The translations under genes and the position numbers were made by a program. A stretch of 64,000 bases of DNA from Candidatus Babeliales bacterium (GTDB taxonomy: Bacteria; Babelota; Babeliae; Babelales; RVW-14): positions 62,001 to 126,000 of the forward strand of contig JAIEPG010000001.1 of the NCBI GenBank assembly GCA_019749895.1, given 5' to 3'. Below, one piece after another: positions 17,595 to 26,003 of the stretch (its first letter is position 1; every line of letters starts with the position of its first letter). Under the pieces are notes generated by a model. That model was not told the DNA's origin. It searched no databases and saw nothing but the letters and a program-made list of their open reading frames with translations.

Positions 17595-19435
17595 AAGAAA
17601 AAAAAGCCCGGAGTACAATAGTGAATCAGTTAAAAAAAGTACATAAATATGGCGTGCTGCTGGTGTTGCTTTTCTCAGCGCAGTTTGTGCACGCAACAAC
17701 TATTAAGTTAGAAGCGCCCGATTTGCCGGTAGTAAACAACATGCCAACGGTCAATGTTGGTGAATCGTTTAGATTGCAGGTTTTAGTTTCGCATGATCGG
17801 CGCGATGCTGAAGATGTTCATGTGCGAGGTCTTGGCAACTTGGCGGTACAGGGCACCAGTCAAATGACCAACGTTTCAGTAGTCAACAATCAAATGGTTG
17901 CCCAAAAAACGTATGAGTACGATGTAGTTGCCGACAAAAAAGGGGTGATTACTGTTGGGCCTGCTGTGACGCATGAGCACAAAAAAGAAATACTTTCTAA
18001 TACGCTTACTATCAACGTTGTTGATTTGCCTGTTGCGCAGCGCCAAAAAGGGCCTGACGCGCACAGTGCTGAAAAGCCAAATGTCTATTCTCAACTTGAG
18101 GTTTCAAAAAAAGAAATAGTTGTTGGCGAACCACTTGAGGTTACGCTCAAAATTTTTATGCAGGGACCAATTATAGAAATTGGGGCAACACCGCCAACGT
18201 TTAAAGGTTTTTTTGTTAAAGAGCTTGATAAAGATTATCTTCGCGGCAAAGGTTCGCTTGGCAATCAAGAGTACGATGTATTGCGTAGGCGTTATGTGTT
18301 GGTACCCATGGACAAAGGGGTTAAGCATATAGAGCCGGTACAAGTTGCTTACACCTTTTCTGAGCAAAATAAAGGGCGCCAGCCTCGCAACTCAATGTTT
18401 GCGGAGCGCTTTTTTGATGATTTCTTTTCTCGTTCTCGCGTAACGCAGCAGCGCATACGCTCTGAAGAACTCGAGATTAATGTCACTGATTTGCCGCCAA
18501 CAACTAAACGAGTTGATGGTGTGGGCGTGTTTACTGAGTTTCGTGCAACATTGGACAAAGAACAGGCTGCACTTAATGAGCCAGTTGTACTCAAAATTGA
18601 GTTAGTTGGTAAAGGCAATGTTGAACAAATTGCCGACATGCGTCTTAGCTTGCCAGCTGGCGTTAAATCATACAAATCAAAAACTGCCGTGCATGACGAT
18701 GTAACACCAGCGGCCTACAACGGCAGTCGCAAAACGTTTGAATATATTGTACAAGTTCCCTTCGCTGGTCCTGTTACTATTCCAGCGCAGCACTTTGTTT
18801 ATTTTGATACGCAAAGCCGTACGTACAAAACAATGAGCACGCAGCCGGTTTCAGTTACCATTGCACCAGGCCCCGACGGTGCAGCCAGCGCACCAACAAC
18901 ACAGCCACAGCAAGAACGCGGTAAGCAGAGCGAAAAGAAGGCTGATGCCACGTCCTATGATATTCATTATATTGAAGAAGATGCGCCCATTGGGAATCAT
19001 GACCGAGCGGCGTTGCCGTGGTGGGCCTTTTTATTGCTGCTGCTTATTCTTGCATTGTTGCTTAAAAGTTCTTTTTTTGCGGCACCTTTTGCACGTTTAT
19101 TTCGTGCGCTCTTTGGTGTTCGGCTTAAGCGCAACGCGTTGGCAAAGTTTGAAAAAGAGTTAGATAGTTTAGTAAAAAAGAGACGGGCAGTTGATTTGCA
19201 TCGTTTCTTTGTAGACTTTTTAGCTGCAAAATATGAGTGCGATGTGCATGCGATCAACGAAGAGTGGATTGCACGTCAGCTGGGCCAAGATGAATGGAAT
19301 AAAGGTAAAATTGACGAGTTTTTACATTATTTAAGTGAATGTGCAAGTTTATATTTTGCTGCCAAAAAAGGCGTGGCTGATGCCGCAAAGCTTTTGAAAA
19401 ATGCAAAATATTGGTTTCTCATTCTGCATAAGTGA
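17588..19435 (+). CDS. batD: BatD-like oxygen-tolerance protein
   Basis: 615 residues: N-terminal signal peptide (GVLLVLLFSAQFVHA), then several immunoglobulin-like beta domains with the BatD features VNVGESFRLQV, KPNVYSQLEVSKKEIVVGEPLEVTL and GSRKTFEYIVQVPFAGPVTIP, a membrane segment at about 475-500, and a cytosolic helical C-terminus. Located after batC, with a start inside the end of that gene. BatD is thought to act in the periplasm with BatA/BatB in stress tolerance; the biochemical role is not established. Confidence 0.85.
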   Translation: MVKEKKARSTIVNQLKKVHKYGVLLVLLFSAQFVHATTIKLEAPDLPVVNNMPTVNVGESFRLQVLVSHDRRDAEDVHVRGLGNLAVQGTSQMTNVSVVNNQMVAQKTYEYDVVADKKGVITVGPAVTHEHKKEILSNTLTINVVDLPVAQRQKGPDAHSAEKPNVYSQLEVSKKEIVVGEPLEVTLKIFMQGPIIEIGATPPTFKGFFVKELDKDYLRGKGSLGNQEYDVLRRRYVLVPMDKGVKHIEPVQVAYTFSEQNKGRQPRNSMFAERFFDDFFSRSRVTQQRIRSEELEINVTDLPPTTKRVDGVGVFTEFRATLDKEQAALNEPVVLKIELVGKGNVEQIADMRLSLPAGVKSYKSKTAVHDDVTPAAYNGSRKTFEYIVQVPFAGPVTIPAQHFVYFDTQSRTYKTMSTQPVSVTIAPGPDGAASAPTTQPQQERGKQSEKKADATSYDIHYIEEDAPIGNHDRAALPWWAFLLLLLILALLLKSSFFAAPFARLFRALFGVRLKRNALAKFEKELDSLVKKRRAVDLHRFFVDFLAAKYECDVHAINEEWIARQLGQDEWNKGKIDEFLHYLSECASLYFAAKKGVADAAKLLKNAKYWFLILHK

Positions 19436-19446
19436 GGGATTGGGCG

Positions 19447-20226
19447 ATGAGATTTACGCAATTGTGGTTAATGAGTTGTGTGGCGATTATGCTTGTTGGT
19501 GGGCATGCTCTGGGCGGTACGCCGCATTATCATGAGCAATTTTTGCAAGCTAACGAGCAGTATAAAAATAAAAATTTTGATGCTGCGTTTAAGCTGTATG
19601 AACAAATTCCCAACAAAAGTGCAGCGGTGCTGTATAACATGGGCAACTGCTCGTATAAAATGGGCAATTTGGGGCAGGCCTTGCTGCTCTGGCGCCGGGC
19701 CGAAAAAGATTGGGGCATCTTTAACCGCGAAGAGCTAATCAGTAATATAAACCTGGTAAAAAACCAGTTGGGCAAGCGCATGCCCGAAAAAGATGAAGAA
19801 TCGCCCGGTCTTGTCCGTGTTAAAGCAGTGGTGGCCAGCCTAAAAAATCCTCTGACTTCGCTGGTCCGTTCATTGTCGCTTTTGTGGCTCCAGTTGTTCT
19901 TTTTGCTTATATGGGTTATGCTTTTTGTATACGCACGGTACTTTTATCGCCTACGGCTGCGTCCGGTGGTGGTTGCCTTGTACTTGCTGCTGGCAGGTGC
20001 TGGTGGTGCTTTGGCCCTAAAATACAGCATGAATTGGTATACGTACGGTATGGTTATTGTTTCAAAAGCGGAGCTTTTGTCTGGACCAGACCAAAGTTAT
20101 CGAGTGCTTGGGCAGCTGTATGAAGGTCAAGAAGGGCTGATAGAAAAGCAGACACAAGACTTTTATAAAGTGAAAGTAGGCAAAAAAATAGGCTGGGTAC
20201 GTAAAGAGTTATTCGAAAAAATTTAG
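19447..20226 (+). CDS. batE: BatE-like TPR and SH3-domain membrane protein
   Basis: ATG 19447 with GAGGGA upstream gives a signal peptide ending near VGGHALGG. TPR repeats follow (FLQANEQYKNKNFDAAFKLYEQIP and AVLYNMGNCSYKMGNLGQALLLW), then two membrane segments (about 135-185), and a C-terminal bacterial SH3-like domain (VSKAELLSGPDQSYRVLGQL to GWVRKELF). This is the usual BatE plan, 259 residues. It ends the bat series; no moxR or DUF58 gene, which normally head bat operons, is present in the window. Confidence 0.85.
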   Translation: MRFTQLWLMSCVAIMLVGGHALGGTPHYHEQFLQANEQYKNKNFDAAFKLYEQIPNKSAAVLYNMGNCSYKMGNLGQALLLWRRAEKDWGIFNREELISNINLVKNQLGKRMPEKDEESPGLVRVKAVVASLKNPLTSLVRSLSLLWLQLFFLLIWVMLFVYARYFYRLRLRPVVVALYLLLAGAGGALALKYSMNWYTYGMVIVSKAELLSGPDQSYRVLGQLYEGQEGLIEKQTQDFYKVKVGKKIGWVRKELFEKI

Positions 20227-20247
20227 CGTGATAGCCATGGGGGGCTT

Positions 20248-20766
20248 ATGAATAAAATAATGATCATCATTCAACGTTTTCTTTTGTTAGGGCTGATTGT
20301 AGTTTTGGCCGGTTGTGGCAAGCACGAAGCTTCTGGTGGGGCTCTTGGCGCCGTTTCTGGCGCTGTAGTTGGTAATGCTGTTTCTGGGGGACGCAGCAAG
20401 GGCGTTGGTACTCTTGTTGGCGCCGCTCTTGGTAATATGCTGGGCCGCGAAGTGGGTAAATCAGCCGACAAGCAAGAAGAAGATGACAAGCTTGAGCGTC
20501 GCATAGTTATTCAGGAACAGCGTTTGCAAGAAGCACGGCTTACCCGCATGCGTCTTGAAAACGAGCGTTTACGATGCCAAGTAAAAAACTGGTGTGCTAA
20601 CTGCTGCATCAGAGTTACCTTGTGCGATGCACAGCGTTGTCCAGATTGTGGTGATCGCCTGGTCCGTGAAAAGTGCTGTAAGCGGTGTGCTGGCACGTTT
20701 GAGGCCCATTCGCGTTATCGCTATTGCCCGTACTGCCCGGACCGCGTGATATTGAGTTACCGGTAA
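20248..20766 (+). CDS. lipoprotein with glycine zipper, coiled coil and zinc-ribbon-like tail
   Basis: Of 172 residues, the first part is a lipoprotein signal with lipobox LAGC (Cys23). Residues about 30-70 are a Gly-rich double zipper (GGALGAVSGAVVGNAVSGG, TLVGAALGNMLG), a membrane-inserting type known from 17-kDa antigens. A charged coiled coil follows at 75-108. The end has twelve Cys in CxxC-like pairs (CANC, CPDC, CKRC, CPYC), suggesting two zinc ribbons. Combining a zinc-ribbon tail with a lipoprotein is unusual. It is 22 bases after batE and may be the last gene of that operon. Function unknown. Confidence 0.8.
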   Translation: MNKIMIIIQRFLLLGLIVVLAGCGKHEASGGALGAVSGAVVGNAVSGGRSKGVGTLVGAALGNMLGREVGKSADKQEEDDKLERRIVIQEQRLQEARLTRMRLENERLRCQVKNWCANCCIRVTLCDAQRCPDCGDRLVREKCCKRCAGTFEAHSRYRYCPYCPDRVILSYR

Positions 20767-20770
20767 ATTA

Positions 20771-20926
20771 CTCGTTCGTCCTTTTACCCTTCGACAAGCT
20801 CAGGGCGAACGGACGAAACATAGGGTATTTGGTAGTAGTGTAGAGCGTATTTGTTTAGAATTTTTTGTTTTTCGTCGTAGCCCGTTCGCCCTGAGCTTGT
20901 CGAAGGGTAGGGCGTAGACGAGCGTC
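20771..20926. repeat. inverted pair of palindromic REP-like repeats
   Basis: CCCTTCGACAAGCTCAGGG plus CGAACGG (20787-20812) and its exact reverse complement (20882-20907) flank about 70 bases. Similarity extends outward in weaker form. The remainder of the gap 20767-21119 holds a terminator and an A+T-rich stretch before the next gene. Confidence 0.85.
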
Positions 20927-20962
20927 TCGAAGCGTAATATTTTTAAGCGTAAAACAAATTTC

Positions 20963-20992
20963 AAAAAGGCCCTGAACAAGGGCCTTTTTTTG
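20963..20992 (+). terminator. rho-independent terminator
   Basis: Seven-bp stem AAGGCCC/GGGCCTT, 7-nt loop and a run of T. It closes the bat/lipoprotein transcription unit after the repeat pair. Confidence 0.85.
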
Positions 20993-21119
20993 TTGCTATC
21001 GCTTCTCTCTTTACTTTTTTTATTATTTTATATTAGAATATAATTACAATCATGAAATATTGAATTATTCAATATGAAAAGTGTAATTATTTTAGAAATT
21101 ATAGAAAAAGGAGATCGTT

Positions 21120-21371
21120 ATGAAACGTATTCTTGTTGCCAGACTCGCATTGTACGTAGGAATTTTGGGCCTTGGCCTTTTCCTTGCAAGCTGCACCAAA
21201 GAAGAAAAAACTCTAGCTGGTGTTGCTATTGGCGCTGGTAGTGGAGCTTTGATTGGCGGAGCTGCTGGTGGCGGTACTGGAGCTGCTATTGGTGCTGTTT
21301 CTGGCGGTGTGCTTGGCGGTGTTATTGGCAATGCCCAAGGCGATGACAAACCAAAAGCTAATAAAAAATAA
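21120..21371 (+). CDS. small glycine-zipper lipoprotein
   Basis: 83 residues: signal peptide with lipobox LASC, a short charged stretch (TKEEKT), then a Gly/Ala zipper of GxxxG type (residues about 34-72) and a Lys-rich end. Similar to the Gly-zipper part of the lipoprotein at 20248. AAAGGAG lies at good distance from the ATG, and a terminator follows. Likely an abundant outer-membrane or envelope lipoprotein; function unknown. Confidence 0.78.
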   Translation: MKRILVARLALYVGILGLGLFLASCTKEEKTLAGVAIGAGSGALIGGAAGGGTGAAIGAVSGGVLGGVIGNAQGDDKPKANKK

Positions 21372-21407
21372 CAGACAATAACGTATAAATTTTTCTTCCC
21401 ACAAATG

Positions 21408-21453
21408 AAAGAGGCTCTGGCAAGCTGGTAGAACTTGCTGGAGCTTCTTTTTT
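21408..21453 (+). terminator. terminator with G-U-containing stem
   Basis: GAGGCTCTGGCAAG pairs with CTTGCTGGAGCTTC, including several G-U pairs, around a 9-nt loop and followed by a run of T. It ends the small lipoprotein gene. Confidence 0.75.
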
Positions 21454-21472
21454 CGTTTAAAATGAATGTCTT

Positions 21473-21571
21473 CCCTCGATATATTTTTTCGCTTTGCTCA
21501 AAAACACTCGGGATGAGCGGGCGATCTAGTTCGCTCACCCCGAGTGCCCGTAGGGCGTATCGAGGGGCGGG
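21473..21571. repeat. palindromic intergenic element, second type
   Basis: CCCTCGATAT and GTATCGAGGG form outer arms. CACTCGGGATGAGCG and CGCTCACCCCGAGTG form inner arms around a short centre. Part of this (CACCCCGAG) recurs beside the repeat at 30441-30455. Confidence 0.7.
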
Positions 21572-21628
21572 ATGAGCGAAGAGATAGCTAGACTAAAAGT
21601 AATAATAAAAAGATTTTGAGTATCCATT

Positions 21629-22372
21629 ATGAATAATGTGCTGACCATTAACAATCTCCATGCTGCCGTAGAAGATAAAACCATCTTAAACGGTATCCAG
21701 CTTGCTATTAAGCCAGGCCAGGTTCATGCAATTATGGGCCCCAACGGCTCGGGCAAAAGTTCTTTGGCCTTCACGCTCATGGGCCACCCGCGCTATGCCG
21801 TTAAAGCAGGCTCAATAACGTTGGCAGGCAACGAGCTTAACGATTTGTCGCCCGACAAGCGCGCCAAGCAGGGAATGTTTTTGGCCATGCAACATCCGTA
21901 TGAAATTGACGGCGTTGTGTATAAAGATTTTTTGCGTCAAGCGTACAATGCCTTGTACGATGGTACTGAAAAGCAACTGCGCATTCGCGACTTTCATGCG
22001 CTTTTGTTGAGCAAAGTGGCGTTGTTAAAAATGGATCCAGCTTTTATTGACCGTTTCATAAATGTTGGTTTTTCTGGCGGTGAAAAGAAACGAGCAGAAA
22101 TTTTGCAGTTGGCCGTCTTGCAGCCAAAGATTGCCATTCTTGACGAGATTGATTCCGGTTTGGATATCGACGCATTAAAAGTTGTTTGTGAGGGGCTGCG
22201 CGCCGTTAAGCACGACAACCCCGACATGGCTATTTTAATGATCACGCATTATCAGCGTATTTTGCAGTATCTAACGCCCGATGTGGTGCATGTGTTGCGC
22301 AATGGCCAAATTGTTAAGTCTGGCGATGCAACGTTGGCAGACCAACTTGAAGCGCACGGTTATGATGAGTGA
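21629..22372 (+). CDS. sufC: Fe-S cluster assembly ATPase SufC
   Basis: ABC-type ATPase of the SUF cluster-building complex that works with SufB and SufD. Walker A MGPNGSGKS (about 36-44), signature GFSGGEKKRAE, and Walker B AILDEIDSGLD, the last typical of SufC; 247 residues. sufC stands alone here: sufB-sufD lie together about 20.7 kb downstream on the same strand. Its 3' end overlaps the convergent gene at 22360 by 13 bases. Confidence 0.93.
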   Translation: MNNVLTINNLHAAVEDKTILNGIQLAIKPGQVHAIMGPNGSGKSSLAFTLMGHPRYAVKAGSITLAGNELNDLSPDKRAKQGMFLAMQHPYEIDGVVYKDFLRQAYNALYDGTEKQLRIRDFHALLLSKVALLKMDPAFIDRFINVGFSGGEKKRAEILQLAVLQPKIAILDEIDSGLDIDALKVVCEGLRAVKHDNPDMAILMITHYQRILQYLTPDVVHVLRNGQIVKSGDATLADQLEAHGYDE

Positions 22373-23427
22373 TCAGTTTGATCATCGTCGCTGCTACTAA
22401 AGAGCGAGTGTTTGTGAAGATTTAATTGAGTTCGCAACTCTTGTGCCAATTCGTTCGGACTTCCGGCGATACTTGGGCTGCCTGGCTCAACCAATGAGTC
22501 TAATCTTCGCGATCTTGTTCCCAAGAAACTCAACCGTTGTGTTCTTAAGCTGCGTGGCTCTTGTGTGGTTGGTGGGAGTGGAGTATCATCTTCGTCTGAA
22601 TCACTATCAGAATCGGAATCATCAAAATCGCCATCAAATATAGTGAGCAGTGTTCCCTCTGATTTGCTTTTGCTCAGCTTTGGTGATGATGCTTGTTTTG
22701 GCGACGATTCTTCCGTTATTTTTGTTCGTTGTAGACCAAAAAGTTTTGCACAGTCATTTAACAAGCGTTGATTACTTGTTTTGGTATTTTGAAGCGTTTC
22801 AAGGTACGAGTCGCTTGCATGAGCACTATTGACGTGGTGTTGTAAAAAATAAATGAAAAGATGTCCAAGTAAAAGTTGTGCTTGGCCGCTGCATATGTTA
22901 TTGATAAGGACCTCTAAGCTGTCCGGTGTAACTTTATCTTTAAATACATCGATAAGAACTTTTCGCAGGTGACTTGTAACATAAAACCGTCTGAAAAAAT
23001 ATTTTGTTGCGCTTTGAGAAGCTTGGATAGTATTTAAGTTTCTTATTAAAACATACTCAGGTGCTTCTTGATTGAGCAGGCCAGCAATAAGGCTTTTTAT
23101 TGGTTTTAAGCTAGGTTCTACTAAGTTTTTAAAATTTTCTAGACCGCGGGGGCTTGATTTTATATCACCTTCTCTTCGTGGGCTGTTTTTTCCCGCTGCA
23201 AATTTGCCAGCAAGGTCCATTTTATTGTTCGAGCTAAATAAAATAAGTTGTAGATATTCATAGGTCTTTTCTAAAATGTTTTCAGGCGTTATTTCACTCA
23301 GAAGAGCTTCTTTGCGTGGTGATATGCGCGGGGTTCGAGGTGTTGATGTTGACGATGACGATGCGCCATGAATGGGTTCAAGATGAGAAAAAATAAACAG
23401 AAATAATAGTACTTTTTTTTTCAGCAT
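22360..23427 (-). CDS. exported protein with Ser-Pro/Arg motifs, unknown
   Basis: GAGGA precedes the ATG at 23427, which starts a signal peptide (MLKKKVLLFLFIFSHLEPIHG). The 355-residue protein has no recognised domain. Its disordered parts contain repeated Ser/Thr-Pro-basic motifs (TPRI, SPRK, SPRR, SPRG, SPKQ, SPKL) and an Asp/Ser acid run (DDSDSDSDSDEDD). Residues about 35-235 look helical. It is the last of four minus-strand exported genes starting near 25.1 kb. Ser-Pro-Arg/Lys motifs are typical targets of eukaryotic proline-directed kinases, a possible hint of a host-directed role (inference). Confidence 0.7.
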   Translation of the reverse strand: MLKKKVLLFLFIFSHLEPIHGASSSSTSTPRTPRISPRKEALLSEITPENILEKTYEYLQLILFSSNNKMDLAGKFAAGKNSPRREGDIKSSPRGLENFKNLVEPSLKPIKSLIAGLLNQEAPEYVLIRNLNTIQASQSATKYFFRRFYVTSHLRKVLIDVFKDKVTPDSLEVLINNICSGQAQLLLGHLFIYFLQHHVNSAHASDSYLETLQNTKTSNQRLLNDCAKLFGLQRTKITEESSPKQASSPKLSKSKSEGTLLTIFDGDFDDSDSDSDSDEDDTPLPPTTQEPRSLRTQRLSFLGTRSRRLDSLVEPGSPSIAGSPNELAQELRTQLNLHKHSLFSSSDDDQTDHSS

Positions 23428-23537
23428 AATAAAATCCTCGGCAAAGCAAAAATTATAAAGATTCCCCAACCAGTTTTCTAGATCTTAGCAGGGGCGCTTC
23501 TTTATTTGCAATATTTGGCGATGATTTTGAAAAAAAC

Positions 23538-24083
23538 TCAGCCAGCTTGAATGCCTAAGATACTTTGTATGCTTTCAATAATGGCCGTACAGGTTGTTTC
23601 AATAGCCGTGCAGGCATCGTTGGGCGTTGTTGGCTCAAGCGTGTTTAATTGCAGTGCGTGTGTGTGAACAAGGTTGACCAAGGCTTCTTGTTGCCATTTT
23701 TCAAGAACCAAGAGCACTTTAAGGTTTTCGTGCGCCATCATAATGTTTCCTAACTCTTCAAAGACTTCCAAAGCTTGCAGTTTTACCTGTGCGGCGTTTT
23801 CTTGTGAAGTGGCAACTAGCTCTGGCGTATTGTGTCTAGGTTCTTCAATATGAGTAATCGCCTGGTTAAAAAGCAAGTTAACTTCAGCTGTTTTTTCTTG
23901 TGTTGTGTGAACAATATCGTCAAGAAAGTTTTGGACAAGCGCAAAGATGGTGATGCATGCATCTTCTGGAGACATTTTTTCCAGTTGTTCTGTTGGCACA
24001 AGCTCGGTGCCTGCGGCTGAGTAAATGTGCTGGGTACAAAAAAGGGCACCCAGCAAAGCCCATACTAAAGTTATTTTTTGCAT
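23538..24083 (-). CDS. small exported helical protein, unknown
   Basis: 181 residues with signal peptide (LVWALLGALFCTQHIYSAAG), then all-helical sequence. A segment MSPEDACITIFALVQNFLDD near the N-terminus is echoed by TPNDACTAIETTCTAIIESI at the C-terminus, so the protein may be an internal duplication. A similar [ST]P-x2-A pattern occurs in the neighbour at 24657. AAAGGG precedes the ATG. Separated from the upstream gene by 17 bases. Function unknown. Confidence 0.72.
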   Translation of the reverse strand: MQKITLVWALLGALFCTQHIYSAAGTELVPTEQLEKMSPEDACITIFALVQNFLDDIVHTTQEKTAEVNLLFNQAITHIEEPRHNTPELVATSQENAAQVKLQALEVFEELGNIMMAHENLKVLLVLEKWQQEALVNLVHTHALQLNTLEPTTPNDACTAIETTCTAIIESIQSILGIQAG

Positions 24084-24100
24084 TGGTGCCCTTTCAAAAA

Positions 24101-24652
24101 TTAGTCTGCGTCTTCATTGAAAATTTTTCTCATGCTATCGCGAATATCGAGTGTCCAGCGTTGAATCAGGTCCAGAGCAGCATCTTTTGATTCGCAATCT
24201 TTTCCCTGGGCTTGAAGTTTTTTGCGTAAATTGTTTTTGTAAGCAATAAATCTTTGCGCCTTTTCAGGAAAATACTGAGCAAAAATATAAAAATAAATCA
24301 GGTCTACTTGGCAAGGTTGTGGATAAGCATCAGTTCTTACATGCAGATGATCTTGAAATTTACTTGCCGGTAGTATGACTTTTTCAAAAATATCGTCATA
24401 GCGATCTAGTTTGCTGCACAAATTACGAGCGTGAACGTTTATTGCTTTGTGTATCGCCTGGTCGAGGCGAAACAAAATGTTTGGCGCTGTTTCTAGGTTA
24501 ATTTCTTGGCGATTTATTTGGAGCTCACTGAGTACCAAAAGCTCTGCGTCAAAAGATTGAAAAGGCCTCGCGTCTGCAGCTGCATGCAAACGTGTTTCAA
24601 AAGCACACGTACTCAGAGCAACGGTAAACGCAAAGAAAAGAAATTTCTTCAT
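24101..24652 (-). CDS. small exported helical protein, unknown
   Basis: 183 residues. AAGGAG eight bases before ATG 24652; signal peptide (FLFFAFTVALSTCAFETRLHA). The mature part is helical with three Cys and no recognised domain. It starts four bases after the upstream gene's stop and is followed after 17 bases by another secreted gene, so this is one operon of four exported proteins. Confidence 0.72.
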   Translation of the reverse strand: MKKFLFFAFTVALSTCAFETRLHAAADARPFQSFDAELLVLSELQINRQEINLETAPNILFRLDQAIHKAINVHARNLCSKLDRYDDIFEKVILPASKFQDHLHVRTDAYPQPCQVDLIYFYIFAQYFPEKAQRFIAYKNNLRKKLQAQGKDCESKDAALDLIQRWTLDIRDSMRKIFNEDAD

Positions 24653-24656
24653 GCTG

Positions 24657-25091
24657 TTATCTCCTTAAAATGGTGTTAAATGAGGTAATAATATGCTCAG
24701 TAAAAATTTTAACCATCTCAACCGCTTGTTGCGGCGTAACAATTTTTTGTTGTGCTAATTCTTGTTTTGCGCGGTCTGTCACTTCACTCAGTTTAACTTT
24801 GTCTTCAGCGCTAACCATTTTGAGCGGCCGCGTAAACTGATAATAATTCATATCAAAGCTGGTGATGCACGATTGCACAATTGATTCTGCGAGCAGCGCT
24901 TCGTTTTCTGGTTCCGGGTTTTTTTTGTACGGCATAAAAACTTGTGCCGAGGCAATAATTTCGTCAGAAATGGTTTGGAGTGTACCCACAATGTGCTCGC
25001 AGGCCGATGTGTTAGTTTGTGGTGCTGGCTCGTTTGAAAATGCTCTGCTATTCAATAAAATTATCATTATAAGAGCATAATATTTTTTCAT
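24657..25091 (-). CDS. small exported helical protein, unknown
   Basis: 144 residues, first gene of a four-gene minus-strand operon of exported proteins. Signal peptide (YYALIMIILLNSRAFSNE), two Cys in the mature part, helical throughout. The segment VTPQQAVEMVKIFTEHIITSF near the end matches the style of the repeats in the protein at 23538. No recognised family. Confidence 0.7.
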   Translation of the reverse strand: MKKYYALIMIILLNSRAFSNEPAPQTNTSACEHIVGTLQTISDEIIASAQVFMPYKKNPEPENEALLAESIVQSCITSFDMNYYQFTRPLKMVSAEDKVKLSEVTDRAKQELAQQKIVTPQQAVEMVKIFTEHIITSFNTILRR

Positions 25092-25266
25092 GTTTTACTC
25101 ACGTTTCGTTTGATGGTTTATGTGTACTGTACAATAATTCATAACCAAAAAAATTCAAAGATATTTCTACTTTTGGTCAGAAAAATAAAAAGTGTTGCAT
25201 CATGTTCAAGCGCCATGCAAAACTAGCGCGGTGGTAGGTAATCGTGCCAAAAAAAAGGAGAAATTA

Positions 25267-25749
25267 GTGAAATCACAAAAAGCGTTTACGTTAATTGAAC
25301 TGATGATAGTCATGGCCATTATGGCCTTTTTGGCAGGCATTGCCGTGCCACAATATTTTCAATATCAGTTGCGTGCTCGCCAGGCAGAAGCCGGCATGAT
25401 TTTGGCATCGCTGCACACGGCCCAGCAGGCTTATTTTGCAGAAAACGGTAAGTATACTTCGGTACTCAACGGTGATCAGGGACTAGGTTGGAAGCCAGAA
25501 GGTTATCGTGGTGGCGGTGCTGATGAAAACTTTTATTATACGTACGGTTTTAATGTTCCTGGCGCGCAGGAAGGCGTTCATTATTTTACCGGCAAGCTGT
25601 GTGCATCGCGTGACAGTTTGGGGCAAACGTATGCCGACCAGACCGGCTTTGTTGCCAAAGCAGCAGCAGATTTGCGCGGCAAAAATAATGTTGATGTGTG
25701 GCAGATTGATGAGTCACGCAAGATTAGTCATGTGCAGAATGGGGTTTGA
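25267..25749 (+). CDS. type IV pilin / pseudopilin-like protein
   Basis: GTG 25267 with AAGGAG six bases upstream gives a six-residue leader (KSQKA before the cut) followed by the class III signal FTLIELMIVMAI with Glu at mature position 5. The residue before the cut is Ala instead of the usual Gly. The hydrophobic N-helix is followed by an alpha/beta domain of pilin size (160 residues in all). Its processing enzyme is presumably the peptidase at 26004, which faces it across a repeat. No assembly ATPase or secretin is visible in the window. Confidence 0.85.
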   Translation: MKSQKAFTLIELMIVMAIMAFLAGIAVPQYFQYQLRARQAEAGMILASLHTAQQAYFAENGKYTSVLNGDQGLGWKPEGYRGGGADENFYYTYGFNVPGAQEGVHYFTGKLCASRDSLGQTYADQTGFVAKAAADLRGKNNVDVWQIDESRKISHVQNGV

Positions 25750-25756
25750 TTTTTTT

Positions 25757-25996
25757 GTCCGTTCGTTTAAACCCTTCGACTCTTCGAGACAGAACTCTGC
25801 GAGTTCTTCCTCAGGGCAGGCGGGAAGAGCCTTTAGCTCTGAGCTTTGCCGAAGAGTCAGGGCGAACGGGGAATGCGTTAATGGCATTTTGTTTCTTGAG
25901 CTTCATTTTGTTTTGTGAGGCTAAAAAAGTGATTACCATCTTCATTTCGAATTGTTCATTTCTTCGCCGTTCGTCCTGAGCTTGTCGAAGGATTTG
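25757..25996. repeat. pair of diverged REP-like repeats between pilin and prepilin peptidase
   Basis: A long variant (about 25757-25872), containing an insertion with its own hairpin, ends in CAGGGCGAACGGGG. CCGTTCGTCCTGAGCTTGTC (start of 25967-25991) is the inverted partner. The bases between them are A+T-rich with no gene. Confidence 0.7.
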
Positions 25997-26003
25997 AACG
26001 GCA

